Below the pieces are notes generated by a model that was not told the DNA's origin, ran no database searches, and saw only the letters and a program-made list of their open reading frames with translations. DNA of 64,000 nt, taken from assembly GCF_005144585.1 (NCBI RefSeq), contig NZ_SSMQ01000057.1:18198-82197 (forward strand). Direction: 5' to 3'. This document shows positions 34,705 to 43,007 of this stretch, one piece after another. This DNA is from Polyangium fumosum. Its GTDB lineage: Bacteria; Myxococcota_A; Polyangia; Polyangiales; Polyangiaceae. The translations under genes and the position numbers were made by a program. How positions within the stretch are numbered: position 1 is the stretch's first letter; each line of letters begins with the position of its first letter.

Positions 34705-34736
34705 CGAGGCGAGTTCGCCGCGCGGCCTCGCAGAGC
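34705..34736. repeat. 32-bp REP-like element, copy 2
   Basis: This copy starts four bases after the STAND stop codon and matches the 30945-30976 copy at 29 of 32 positions. Here the outer arms CGAGGC and GCCTCG pair perfectly over six bases, supporting a selected hairpin. It may serve as the 3' end structure of the STAND gene. Confidence 0.65.
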
Positions 34737-34822
34737 AGCTTCGCGGCTCCCAAATCGGAAAAAACGGATGGCGTGTCCTCCGCGCCCGGTATAGTGCCGG
34801 GCGCACGGAGGACCGATCAGCC

Positions 34823-35803
34823 ATGAATGTCGTCGTTACCGGGGCCACGGGGCACGTGGGCGCGAACCTCACGCGCGCGCTCGTCGAGCGCGGCCATCGC
34901 GTGCATGTGCTTTATCGACATGGGCCACGCGCGCTCGACGGCGTCGATTGCGAGCGAACCACGGGCGACGTCCGCGACGCCGACACGGTCGATCGTGTCA
35001 TCCGCGGCGCCGAGCTCGTCTACCACTGCGCCGCCAAGATATCGCTCGAATCCGTCGACCCCGAGGTCGAGCCCATCAACGTCGAAGGCGTCCGCAACAT
35101 CACGAACGCGTGCATGCGCCACGGCGTCCGAAGGCTCGTGCATTTCAGCTCGATCCACGCCTTCGCCACCGAACCTGCGTCCGAGGTCCTCGACGAGAAG
35201 CGCCCGCTCATCACCGACCCGCGCCAGCCTCCCTATGACCGCTCCAAGGCCGCGGGCCAGCGCGTCGTCCTCTCCGCCGTCGAAAAGGGCCTCGACGCTG
35301 TCGTCTTGCATCCCGCGGCCGTCCTCGGCCCGCACGATTACATGCCCTCGCGCATGGGCCGCGTCCTCTTATCGCTCGCCCGTGGCCGCATGCCGGGGCT
35401 CGTCGAGGGCGGGTTCTCCTGGGTCGACGTCCGTGACATCGTGGCAGCGGCCCTCGCAGCCGACACCCGCGGCCGCCGTGGGGAAAACTACCTCCTCTCC
35501 GGCCATTGGCTCAGCTTTGCCGAACTCGCGACGGTCGCGGGTGAGGTCACGGGCCGCCGCCCGCCGCGCCTCACCACGCCCATGTGGCTCGCGCGTGCCG
35601 TCGCGCCGCTTGCGGGGGGCCTTGCGAAGCTCCGCCGCACCGACCCGCTCTTCAACAGCGTCTCTTTGCACGCGCTCCGCATTCATCGCCATACGAGCCA
35701 TCAAAAGGCCCAGGCCGAGCTGGGATTCACGCCGCGCCCCACGAAAGAGACCTTGGAGGCGACCTATGCGTGGTTCCGCGAGAACGGCTTGCTTCCCCGC
35801 TGA
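34823..35803 (+). CDS. Extended SDR: NAD-dependent epimerase / 3-beta-hydroxysteroid dehydrogenase-like
   Basis: 326 residues; GGAGG lies 11 bases before the ATG. The glycine motif VVTGATGHVGANL and the acidic turn DVRDAD bind NAD(P). The catalytic YxxxK is YDRSK, with the Ser of HFSSIHAF upstream. The downstream motif VLHPAAVLGPHDYMPSRMG is typical of the dihydroflavonol reductase / 3-beta-HSD branch of extended SDRs rather than sugar epimerases. Its stop is three bases from the 5-alpha-reductase-like start, so the two form an operon. A sterol or isoprenoid substrate is plausible but inferred from that neighbour. Confidence 0.87.
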   Translation: MNVVVTGATGHVGANLTRALVERGHRVHVLYRHGPRALDGVDCERTTGDVRDADTVDRVIRGAELVYHCAAKISLESVDPEVEPINVEGVRNITNACMRHGVRRLVHFSSIHAFATEPASEVLDEKRPLITDPRQPPYDRSKAAGQRVVLSAVEKGLDAVVLHPAAVLGPHDYMPSRMGRVLLSLARGRMPGLVEGGFSWVDVRDIVAAALAADTRGRRGENYLLSGHWLSFAELATVAGEVTGRRPPRLTTPMWLARAVAPLAGGLAKLRRTDPLFNSVSLHALRIHRHTSHQKAQAELGFTPRPTKETLEATYAWFRENGLLPR

Positions 35804-35806
35804 TCC

Positions 35807-36574
35807 ATGGACGAGCCCACGTTCTATCGATACCTCCTTTGGGGCTCCCTCGTCGTCGCGGCCCTGATCTTCCCGGCTCTGTTTTTCATCACCGCGCCGT
35901 ACGGCCGCCACGAGGCGAAATCCTGGGGCCCCACGGTTGACAACCGCACAGGCTGGCTCCTCATGGAGTCGCCGTCGGTCCTCGTCTTTTTCGCCTGCTT
36001 CTACGTCGGCGGCTGCCCCACGGACCCGGCTTCGCTCGCGTTCCTTTTCCTCTGGCAGCTCCACTACGTCCACCGCGCCTACATCTTCCCGTTCCGTATC
36101 AAGAGCGGCCCCAAGCGAATGCCGATCGCCATTGCCGGAGCCGGGTTCGCGTTCACCTCGCTCAACGCCTACCTCAATGGCCGCTGGCTCTTCGGCCTCG
36201 CCGGCCCTGATCGATATGCCGCGGCCTGGCTCTCGGATCCTCGCTTCTTCCTCGGCGCGGCCATCTTCCTCGCGGGATTCGCCATCAACCAGCAGGCGGA
36301 CTGGATCCTCCTGCACCTGCGAAAACCTGGCGAGACCGGCTACAAGATCCCCCGTGGCGGCTTTTACCGCTGGGTGAGCTGCCCGAATTATTTCGGCGAG
36401 ATCATCGAATGGATCGGCTTTGCGATCTGCACCTGGTCGCTGCCGGGCCTCGCGTTCGCGCTCTGGACGATCGCGAACCTCTTGCCGCGCGCGCTCTCCC
36501 ACCACCGCTGGTACCGCGAAAAATTCCCGGATTACCCCACCGAGCGCAAGGCCCTCGTCCCGGGCTTACTCTGA
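35807..36574 (+). CDS. Steroid 5-alpha-reductase family (3-oxo-5-alpha-steroid 4-dehydrogenase-like) protein
   Basis: 255 residues, the normal length of the eukaryotic-type enzyme. Six to seven hydrophobic segments begin at YLLWGSLVVAALIF. The C-terminal signature of the family is intact: YKIPRGGFYRWVSCPNYFGE, EWIGFAICTW, then HHRWYREKFPDYPTERKAL. These residues bind NADPH and the enone substrate in 5-alpha-reductases. The SDR three bases upstream could supply or use the 3-oxo group, so together they would suit sterol A-ring modification. Other enone lipids, such as polyprenal, are alternatives. The last nine bases overlap the convergent amidohydrolase. Confidence 0.9.
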   Translation: MDEPTFYRYLLWGSLVVAALIFPALFFITAPYGRHEAKSWGPTVDNRTGWLLMESPSVLVFFACFYVGGCPTDPASLAFLFLWQLHYVHRAYIFPFRIKSGPKRMPIAIAGAGFAFTSLNAYLNGRWLFGLAGPDRYAAAWLSDPRFFLGAAIFLAGFAINQQADWILLHLRKPGETGYKIPRGGFYRWVSCPNYFGEIIEWIGFAICTWSLPGLAFALWTIANLLPRALSHHRWYREKFPDYPTERKALVPGLL

Positions 36575-37534
36575 GCCGTACAGCCTCTTCGCATTCCCCC
36601 CGACGAGCGCCGCGAGCGCTTCCTCTCGCATGCCGAGCGCCGCGAGCCGCTTGATCTCCCGGTCCCACGCATACGGCACATTCGGGAAATCCGACCCGTA
36701 AAGCACCCGCTCCGGCCGGCAATGCAGGAGCCGCAACGGCGCCGGGCCCGTGAAGTATTCGGCCATCGCCATCGTCGTGTCGAGCCAGAGATTGTCGTAC
36801 CGTTCGAGCAGCCGCTCGTACGCGTCGAACTCGTCGGCACCGAGGTGCGGCACGCAGAGCTTCAATCCCGGATACTCCGCGAGCACCCGCTCCACCCGCT
36901 CGGCTGAGCAGAGCACGTACGGATCACACTTGTACGCCGGGCTCTTCGGCTCCCGGCCCGCGTGCACCACGAGCGGACGGTTTGCTCGGACGCACGCCTC
37001 GTACACATCGTGCAGCGACTCCTCGTCCGGCGAGAAGCATTGCACGTGGCAATGGAGCTTTACGCCCCGCAGCCCCATCCCGAACGCCTCCGCGAGGATC
37101 TCCTTGGCGCCCGGCTCCCCGGGCAGCACCGTCGCGAGCCCGAGGATGCGCGGCTCCTCCTGGCAAAGCCCCGCCACGAATTGATTCAGCGCCCGCGCCA
37201 TCCCCGGCTTGTGCGCATAATGCAGCGCCACGATCCGCGACACCCCGCGCGACAGCAGGAAGCGCACCACGTCCCGCGCCATCAACTTGTACCGGATTGG
37301 CCATCCATACTGTTCGAACCATCGCCACAGCGCCACGAACACCGGGTCCGGGAACAGGTGCACGTGCGCGTCGATCACCTCGGGCAACGACGACGACAAG
37401 CGCTCGCCTTCCTCGTCATTCGCAGCGGGCAGCGGGGCCCGATCCGCCGAAAGCCACCCACCGAAGGCTTCCTTGGGCGGCGCGTGATCGGCGAGGCAGG
37501 GCAGGGGACAATCGTGCATGGCGGCGCCGAGCAT
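36566..37534 (-). CDS. Metal-dependent amidohydrolase (amidohydrolase_2 / TIM-barrel)
   Basis: 322 residues. The HxH metal site is VIDAHVHLFPDP, followed by KLHCHVQCF, the strand-end His in PLVVHAG, and GSDFP near the C-terminus carrying the catalytic Asp. This is the layout of the ACMSD / 2-pyrone-dicarboxylate hydrolase superfamily, which includes decarboxylases as well as hydrolases, so the reaction is open. An internal ATG at 37519 (MHDCPLP) is an equal alternative start; neither has a strong ribosome site. Its end overlaps the 5-alpha-reductase-like gene by nine bases. Confidence 0.86.
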   Translation of the reverse strand: MLGAAMHDCPLPCLADHAPPKEAFGGWLSADRAPLPAANDEEGERLSSSLPEVIDAHVHLFPDPVFVALWRWFEQYGWPIRYKLMARDVVRFLLSRGVSRIVALHYAHKPGMARALNQFVAGLCQEEPRILGLATVLPGEPGAKEILAEAFGMGLRGVKLHCHVQCFSPDEESLHDVYEACVRANRPLVVHAGREPKSPAYKCDPYVLCSAERVERVLAEYPGLKLCVPHLGADEFDAYERLLERYDNLWLDTTMAMAEYFTGPAPLRLLHCRPERVLYGSDFPNVPYAWDREIKRLAALGMREEALAALVGGNAKRLYGSE

Positions 37535-37784
37535 GCCTCAAGCGGGCCCCGCGCGACAGACCCTCCCCGCGCCCGTGGTGTCCTCGCCCTCATGACGCCT
37601 CGAGATCGGTCCTGCGCTGGGCCGGCGCCGAGCCACAAGCTCCACCTCGCCCCGCGTGGCCTCGACGCGCTTGCCCGCGTGGACAACCTCGACCTTCAGC
37701 GAGCCATCGCGCGAATCGGTCGCGCTTCATCTTGACCCCGCTCCGCCGCGGCCACACGATCGGGCCACCGTCGAGGCGCGCCCC

Positions 37785-38621
37785 TTGGACTTCCTCCAAT
37801 CCCTCTTCGTCTGGGCGAACCTCCCCTACGCCATCGTATTCACGGTCGCGATCCTCTTCGCGCTCCTGCAAATGACGGGCGTCCTCGGCCTGCTCGTCGG
37901 CGGCTCCGATCACGATGCCGACGCGGACGCCGACCACGACGCGGACGTCGACGCCGACGCTGATCACGACCTCGACGCGGACGCCGATCACGACCACGAC
38001 CACGACGCCGACCACGACCACGACGCGAGCCTCGGCGGCAAGATCCTCGTCGACCTCGGCGCCGGCCGCGTCCCGTTTTCGGTCCTCTGGCAGACCTTCG
38101 CCGTCACCTTCGGCATCACCGGCCTCGCGCTCAACACCCTGTATTTCGGCCGCGCCGGCGTCCTCGCGCCCTCGACCCTCGTGTTCAGCCTGCCCGCTTC
38201 ACTCCTCGTCGCTTACCTCGTTACGCGCACGGCCTCGCGCGTCCTCGGCAAGGTCGTCGCGCCGGCTGGCGAGGAAGCCACGAGCCGCAGGAACCTCGTG
38301 GGCTGCTCGGGTGTCGTCATCTCGACCCGCGTCACCAGCGAATTCGGCGAGATTCGTGCCAAGGACCGGGCGGGGCATTTCGTGCACGTCATCTGCCGCA
38401 TTCGTGAGGGGGAACCCGTCCTCGGCGCCGGCCGCGAGGTGGTCATCGTCGATTACGACAGCAAGGACGGTCGCATCTTCGTCGCGCCGCTCGACGACGA
38501 CGACGCGCCGCCCGCGCCCGCGCTTCGCATCGCGGGCGATACGCGGGCCGAAAGCGAAGCAGAGGTTGAAGCGGAGGCCTCGGAAACAAAAGATACCACC
38601 CACGTACGTCGCGCGCCCTGA
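37785..38621 (+). CDS. NfeD/YqiJ-like membrane protein with His/Asp-rich loop
   Basis: 278 residues from a TTG at 37785, chosen for GAGG eight bases upstream. One membrane segment (residues 10-40) is followed by a 40-residue loop made almost only of His, Asp, Ala and Val (41-80). Two further membrane segments follow (about 95-150). The C-terminal part (about 165-240) resembles the OB-fold of NfeD/YqiJ proteins: GCSGVVISTRVTSEFGEIRAKD, VICRIREGEPV, VVIVDYD. YqiJ-type proteins accompany flotillins, as here. The loop could bind divalent metal (inference). Confidence 0.83.
   Translation: MDFLQSLFVWANLPYAIVFTVAILFALLQMTGVLGLLVGGSDHDADADADHDADVDADADHDLDADADHDHDHDADHDHDASLGGKILVDLGAGRVPFSVLWQTFAVTFGITGLALNTLYFGRAGVLAPSTLVFSLPASLLVAYLVTRTASRVLGKVVAPAGEEATSRRNLVGCSGVVISTRVTSEFGEIRAKDRAGHFVHVICRIREGEPVLGAGREVVIVDYDSKDGRIFVAPLDDDDAPPAPALRIAGDTRAESEAEVEAEASETKDTTHVRRAP
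37903..38025 (+). repeat. Asp/His/Ala codon repeat (HDADADAD-type)
   Basis: A degenerate tandem repeat of GAC GCG/GCC and CAC codons encodes a run of about 40 residues of mostly Asp, Ala and His. The repeat is in frame and would tolerate copy changes in multiples of three. Confidence 0.75.
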
Positions 38622-38720
38622 GCGGGCGAGCGCGTTCTCTCTTGCCATGGCCCCCTGCGAGGCGGTCTCATCGACCGGCCGCGTTTGCGGTGGCGTATTC
38701 TTGATCGGAGCATCCGAGCC

Positions 38721-40895
38721 ATGCCTCAGCTCTTCCAGAAACCCGAGTTTCAGTTATTCGCCCTCGGGACGGTCGGCTTCCTGGTCCTCCTCGTCGCCTT
38801 CTTCGTCACCCTGGCGAAGTTTTATCGACGTTGTGGCGCGGACGAGGCCCTCGTCCGCACCGGCGCCGGCGGCAACAAGGTCGTGATCGGCGGTGGTATC
38901 ACCGTCTATCCGATCCTCCACCAGCTCCTGCGCGTCTCGCTCCACTCGATCAAGCTCTCCGTCGAGCGCTCGGGCAAGAACGCCCTCGTCACGCGGGACA
39001 AGATCAAGGCCAACGTCACGACCGAGCTCTACATCAAGGTCGAGCCCATCGCCGAGGACGTCCTCGCCGCCGCGCGTTCGTTCGGCGAGCGAAACTTCGA
39101 CGAGCAGGCCATCGGCGACCTCATCGAGGGCAAGCTGACCGACGCCCTCCGCTCCGTCTCGGCGAACCAGACCTTCATGGAGCTGCACGGCCAGCGCAAG
39201 CAGTTCGCCGAGCACATCCAGAGCACGCTCTCCGACGAGCTCAAGAAAAACGGCCTCACGCTGGAGAACGTCTCGATCACCGCGCTCGCGATGGTCCCCG
39301 TGAAAGAACTCGACCCGCAGGACGTCTTCGACGCCGAGGGCCTTCGCGCCATCACGGACAGCGTCCAGTCGAACGCCGAGCAGACCACGAAGATCCAGCG
39401 CGAAAAAGAGCTCGCCATCCAGCTCACGAACGCCGAGGCGAAAAAACGCGCCCTCACGATCGAGCAGGATCAGAAGCAAGCCGAGGCCGACCAGGCCCGC
39501 CGCGTCTCCGAATACGCCGCCACGCAGAAGGCCGAGACCGCGAAGGCCGTCTACGTCCAGGAGCAGGCCCAGGAGCTCGCCGCGCTCGAAAAACGAAAGG
39601 CCACGGAGACCGCGCGCATCCAGCAAGAGCAGGCGATCGCCGTCGCCGAGGCCGCGCGCCAGCGGGGCCAGCGCGAGGCGCAGATCGCCGCCGAGAAGGC
39701 GCAGCAGGCCGCCGAAATCGCTAAGCAGCGCGAGATCGAGGCCTCGATGATCGAGAAGGAAAAGGTCGTCCAGGCCGCCGAGGTCGATCGGCAAAAGGCC
39801 CTCGAAACGGCCTCGATCGACAAGCAAAAGGCCGTCGAGAGCGCCGAGATCGTCAAGCAGCAGGCCGTCGAGACCGCGCGCATCGCCAAGCAGATCGCGG
39901 TCACGCAGAGCGAAGAGCAGGCCGCGCGCGCCGCCGCCTTGAAGGCCCAGGCCGAGGCCGAGCAGCAGCAAGCGATGCAGGGCATCATCACGGTCGAGGA
40001 GACCGCGAAGGCGAACCGCGAAAAGGCCATCGCCGTCATCAAGAGCGAAGAGGACGCGCAACGCTCGCGCATCGCCGCCGAACGTGAGGCCTTCAAGCTC
40101 AAGCTCGAAGCCGAGACGCAGGCCGCCGCGCTCAAGGCGCACGCCGAAGGTGAAGCCGCGGTCAAACGCGCCGCGGCCGAAGGCGAGATCGCCCGCGCGC
40201 AAGGTCTCGCCCAGGCCCGCGAGCTCGAAGCGCAGGCGAACGCCAACGTCATGCGCAAGGGCGCCGAGGCCGACGGCGACCGCGTCCGCATCTCCGCCGA
40301 GGCCAAGGCCCAGGCCGCTTCGCAGGAAGCGCAGGCCTTGATCGCCCTCGCCGAGGCCACGCGCAAGAAGGGCGAGGCCGAGGCCGACGCCAAGCGCAAG
40401 CTCGTCGAGGCCGAGAACGCCGTCGCCACGAAGTTCCTCCTCCGCGACGTCGCCGTCAAAGCGCTCGACGTCCTGCCCGCCGTCACCCGCGAGCTCATGA
40501 CCCCGGCCCGAGCCATCAGTGAGATCAAGGTCCTCCAGCTCCAGGGCACGGGCGGCGGCGCCGCGACGAACGGCGAGGGCGCCCCGAGCGCGCCCTTCGG
40601 CAACGTCGCCTCGCCCGTCCTCAAGACCATCCTCGAAGCGGGCGCCGCCTACCCGCTCCTTCGCGAGATGCTCGCCTTCTCGCAGGTCGACGAGCGCGGC
40701 CTCGCGGACAAGGCCCGCTCCTTCCTCGCCACGCTCCCGACCGAGCTCCGCGCCGTGATCGACAAAGACCCCGAGCTCGCGAAAAAGCTCGACGATCTCG
40801 GCGTCGCCCGCGCCGCGTCCTCGGGCGCCGGCATCCAGGTCCACGAAGTCGCCCCCCCGACCATCCCGCCTGCGGCCCCGCTCCCGGGCGAGTGA
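38721..40895 (+). CDS. Flotillin family (YqiK-like) SPFH protein
   Basis: 724 residues from MPQLFQKPEF, with GGAG upstream; an ATG 36 bases earlier is less likely. An N-terminal membrane helix (LGTVGFLVLLVAFFVTLAKF) is followed by the SPFH/band-7 domain (about residues 35-210: YRRCGADEALVRTG, VYPILHQLLRVSLHSIKL, LENVSITAL). A very long Ala/Glu/Lys/Gln coiled coil of roughly 330 residues comes next, then a C-terminal domain. YqiK-type proteins scaffold membrane microdomains. It is cotranscribed with the NfeD-like protein (99-base gap) and the channel-like protein (4-base gap), a common flotillin-NfeD arrangement. Confidence 0.92.
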   Translation: MPQLFQKPEFQLFALGTVGFLVLLVAFFVTLAKFYRRCGADEALVRTGAGGNKVVIGGGITVYPILHQLLRVSLHSIKLSVERSGKNALVTRDKIKANVTTELYIKVEPIAEDVLAAARSFGERNFDEQAIGDLIEGKLTDALRSVSANQTFMELHGQRKQFAEHIQSTLSDELKKNGLTLENVSITALAMVPVKELDPQDVFDAEGLRAITDSVQSNAEQTTKIQREKELAIQLTNAEAKKRALTIEQDQKQAEADQARRVSEYAATQKAETAKAVYVQEQAQELAALEKRKATETARIQQEQAIAVAEAARQRGQREAQIAAEKAQQAAEIAKQREIEASMIEKEKVVQAAEVDRQKALETASIDKQKAVESAEIVKQQAVETARIAKQIAVTQSEEQAARAAALKAQAEAEQQQAMQGIITVEETAKANREKAIAVIKSEEDAQRSRIAAEREAFKLKLEAETQAAALKAHAEGEAAVKRAAAEGEIARAQGLAQARELEAQANANVMRKGAEADGDRVRISAEAKAQAASQEAQALIALAEATRKKGEAEADAKRKLVEAENAVATKFLLRDVAVKALDVLPAVTRELMTPARAISEIKVLQLQGTGGGAATNGEGAPSAPFGNVASPVLKTILEAGAAYPLLREMLAFSQVDERGLADKARSFLATLPTELRAVIDKDPELAKKLDDLGVARAASSGAGIQVHEVAPPTIPPAAPLPGE

Positions 40896-40899
40896 ATCG

Positions 40900-41454
40900 A
40901 TGACCCCGCCTCGCCGAGATCCGGACGAAGTCGCGCTTTCTGCGCTCGCGCAGATCGCGCGTGGCCTCGTCTCGACCCCGGGCGCGCAGGGCGGCGCGCT
41001 CGGGTATGGCACGTGGAAGCAAGGTTTTCGCGAGCTCGTCCAGCGGGATGCGCTGGACACGCTTCTCGTCTCCGTGCTTGGCGGCGCCTACCTCTTTTGG
41101 CTCGCCGAGAAAGACAAGAACCCGCGGTGCCGCACGTTCTGGGACGCCGCGGTGTTCGTCTCGACCTGCCTCTCTGTGGGGTACGACAACAAATTCGCGC
41201 AAACCGAATCGGGCAAGGCCCTCGCGACCTTCCTCATGACGTTTGGCCCGAGCGTCGCGGCGAACGCGTTCGCCCCGCCCGCCGCCGCGCAGCAAAATTC
41301 CGTCGGTTCGCCCACCAATGGGCCCAACGCGCAGGTTTCCGTCGACACGGCGGAGTCGATCGCCCTGCAAAAGGCCATTCTCGCGCGCCTCGACGCGATC
41401 CTCGCCGAGCTCCAGTCCGCCCGTCCACCGTCCGAGAGAAACGTGCGGGGCTGA
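40900..41454 (+). CDS. Two-TM protein with K+ channel-like pore region
   Basis: 184 residues starting four bases after the flotillin stop. TM1 is ALDTLLVSVLGGAYLFWLA. The next segment reads FWDAAVFVSTCLSVGYDN, then FAQTESGKALATFL. It lines up with the pore helix, selectivity filter and inner helix of two-TM ion channels (for example TTVGYGD followed by an S/T-x-x-G-K turn). The filter differs: SVGYDN (92-97) lacks the second Gly. The C-terminal half is Ala/Asn-rich with a short helix. Assignment as a channel is inference; it may be a regulatory or degenerate subunit acting with the flotillin. Confidence 0.72.
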   Translation: MTPPRRDPDEVALSALAQIARGLVSTPGAQGGALGYGTWKQGFRELVQRDALDTLLVSVLGGAYLFWLAEKDKNPRCRTFWDAAVFVSTCLSVGYDNKFAQTESGKALATFLMTFGPSVAANAFAPPAAAQQNSVGSPTNGPNAQVSVDTAESIALQKAILARLDAILAELQSARPPSERNVRG

Positions 41455-41549
41455 CAGGAAATTCCGTTTCGACTACCATGAGCGGCCGCTCCCGGACCAC
41501 GGGCCCTTGCCTGACCGCCGCCCGGTCCGGTTTGTCGAGGAGGACCGCC

Positions 41550-42959
41550 ATGACGTTTACTGCGACGCACGGATCCGGAAGGCATGCCATCGTCATTGGG
41601 GGTGGTATCGCGGGCCTCTCCGCCGCGCGTGTGCTCACCGAGCATTTCGACCGCGTCACCGTGCTCGAGCGCGACAAACCGCAGAGCGGCGCCGAGCACC
41701 GCGCCGGCGTCCCCCAGGCCCGGCACGTCCACATTCTCCTCGCGGGCGGTGAGCAAGGATTGGAAGCGCTCTTCCCGGGGCTCCGCGAAGAGCTCACGGC
41801 GGCCGGGGCGCCGTGGGGCGACTATGCCGGCACATCGCTCATCAATTTTCCGATATTCCGCCTGCCGCATTCGACGAGCGGCGTCGAGGTGAGCTTCGCG
41901 AGCCGCCCGTTTCGGGAGTACACGATGCGGTGTCGGCTCGAGCGTGGCGGCCGGGTCGAGTTTCGTCATGGCGTCCAGGTGAAGGGCCTCGTCGGCGAGG
42001 GTCACGGGGTCTCGGGCGTCAAGATCCGCGACAGCCGTGGCGAGGACGTCTTGCGGGCAGACTTCGTGGTCGCGGCGTGCGGCCGCGAGGGCCGGGTGGA
42101 CGAGTGGCTCGCGGAGCTCGGCTACTCGACGCCGCGCGAGGAGACGGTCGACGCGGCCCTGTCTTATTCGACCCGCTGGTATCGTGGTCCTCGTAGCCTC
42201 TCGCGGTACAACCTCGTCGTGGACCTCCCGACCCCCCCGGATCTGCCGCGGGGCGGAGGCTTCATGTCGTGCGAGGACGGCAAGTGGTTCGTCACGCTGA
42301 TGGGCATCGCGGGCGAACGCGCGCCGCTCGACGAAGAGGGATTCAACGCCTGGGTCCGCAACCTGCGATTCCCCGAGGTATGGGATCTCGTGCAGAAAGC
42401 CGAGCCGGCCTCTCCGATCTATGGCTCGGCGAAGACGGAGAACCGGCACCGCCATTTCGAGGAGCTGAAGCGCTTCCCGGACCGCTTCGTGGCGCTCGGC
42501 GACGCGGTCGCCTCGTTCAACCCGATGTATGGCCAGGGCATGACGATGGCGGTGCTCGGCGCGATGGAGCTCGCGGCCTGCCTTGCGGAGCAACGCGAGC
42601 GCATTGGCGGCCCGAGCCTCGTGGGGTTGTCGCGCCGATTCCAGCGGCGCCTCGCGCGGGTCCTGCAATCGGTGTGGGGAATGGCGATCACCGAGGATTT
42701 TCGCTGGTCGGCGACGCGGGGCGAGCGCCCCGGGGGGATCAGCCGGGTGGTGGGGAAGTACATGGACGAGCTCATGAATACAGTCCCGGACGACGAGCTC
42801 GTGTTCCAGAAGTTCGTCCGCGTGCAACATTTGCTGGACCCGGTTTCGGCGCTGCTCGCGCCGGACGTGGCAGGACGGGTCATCGAGAGGGCGACGCGGC
42901 CCGTGCGGGCGGGGGTGCGTGAGGTGGTGGGAGGGCTCGTGCAGCAGGTGGGCGGGTAG
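41550..42959 (+). CDS. FAD-dependent monooxygenase/dehydrogenase
   Basis: 469 residues; GAGGAGG lies six bases before the ATG. The dinucleotide fingerprint HAIVIGGGIAGLSAARVL binds FAD. A second FAD motif, FVALGDAVASFNPMYGQGM, is the GD motif of the para-hydroxybenzoate hydroxylase superfamily. The PQARHVHILLAGG segment is common in the group of FAD monooxygenases or halogenase-like enzymes from actinobacteria and myxobacteria. The N-terminus begins directly at the fingerprint, so it is cytoplasmic. The substrate is unknown. It is preceded by 95 bases after the channel-like gene and may be a separate unit. Confidence 0.88.
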   Translation: MTFTATHGSGRHAIVIGGGIAGLSAARVLTEHFDRVTVLERDKPQSGAEHRAGVPQARHVHILLAGGEQGLEALFPGLREELTAAGAPWGDYAGTSLINFPIFRLPHSTSGVEVSFASRPFREYTMRCRLERGGRVEFRHGVQVKGLVGEGHGVSGVKIRDSRGEDVLRADFVVAACGREGRVDEWLAELGYSTPREETVDAALSYSTRWYRGPRSLSRYNLVVDLPTPPDLPRGGGFMSCEDGKWFVTLMGIAGERAPLDEEGFNAWVRNLRFPEVWDLVQKAEPASPIYGSAKTENRHRHFEELKRFPDRFVALGDAVASFNPMYGQGMTMAVLGAMELAACLAEQRERIGGPSLVGLSRRFQRRLARVLQSVWGMAITEDFRWSATRGERPGGISRVVGKYMDELMNTVPDDELVFQKFVRVQHLLDPVSALLAPDVAGRVIERATRPVRAGVREVVGGLVQQVGG

Positions 42960-43007
42960 GGGGCTCTCGTCCGCCTCTCGCGGCCTACCCCTGAACCGCG
43001 CCGCCCG

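Noticed and set aside
38754..41060. 768-codon minus-strand frame antisense to the flotillin
   Set aside because: Leu/Gly/Asp-rich shadow of the coiled-coil region; the flotillin sense frame is clear.
41088..42830. 580-codon minus-strand frame opposite the FAD monooxygenase
   Set aside because: Antisense shadow without domains; the plus strand has clear FAD motifs and a strong ribosome site.
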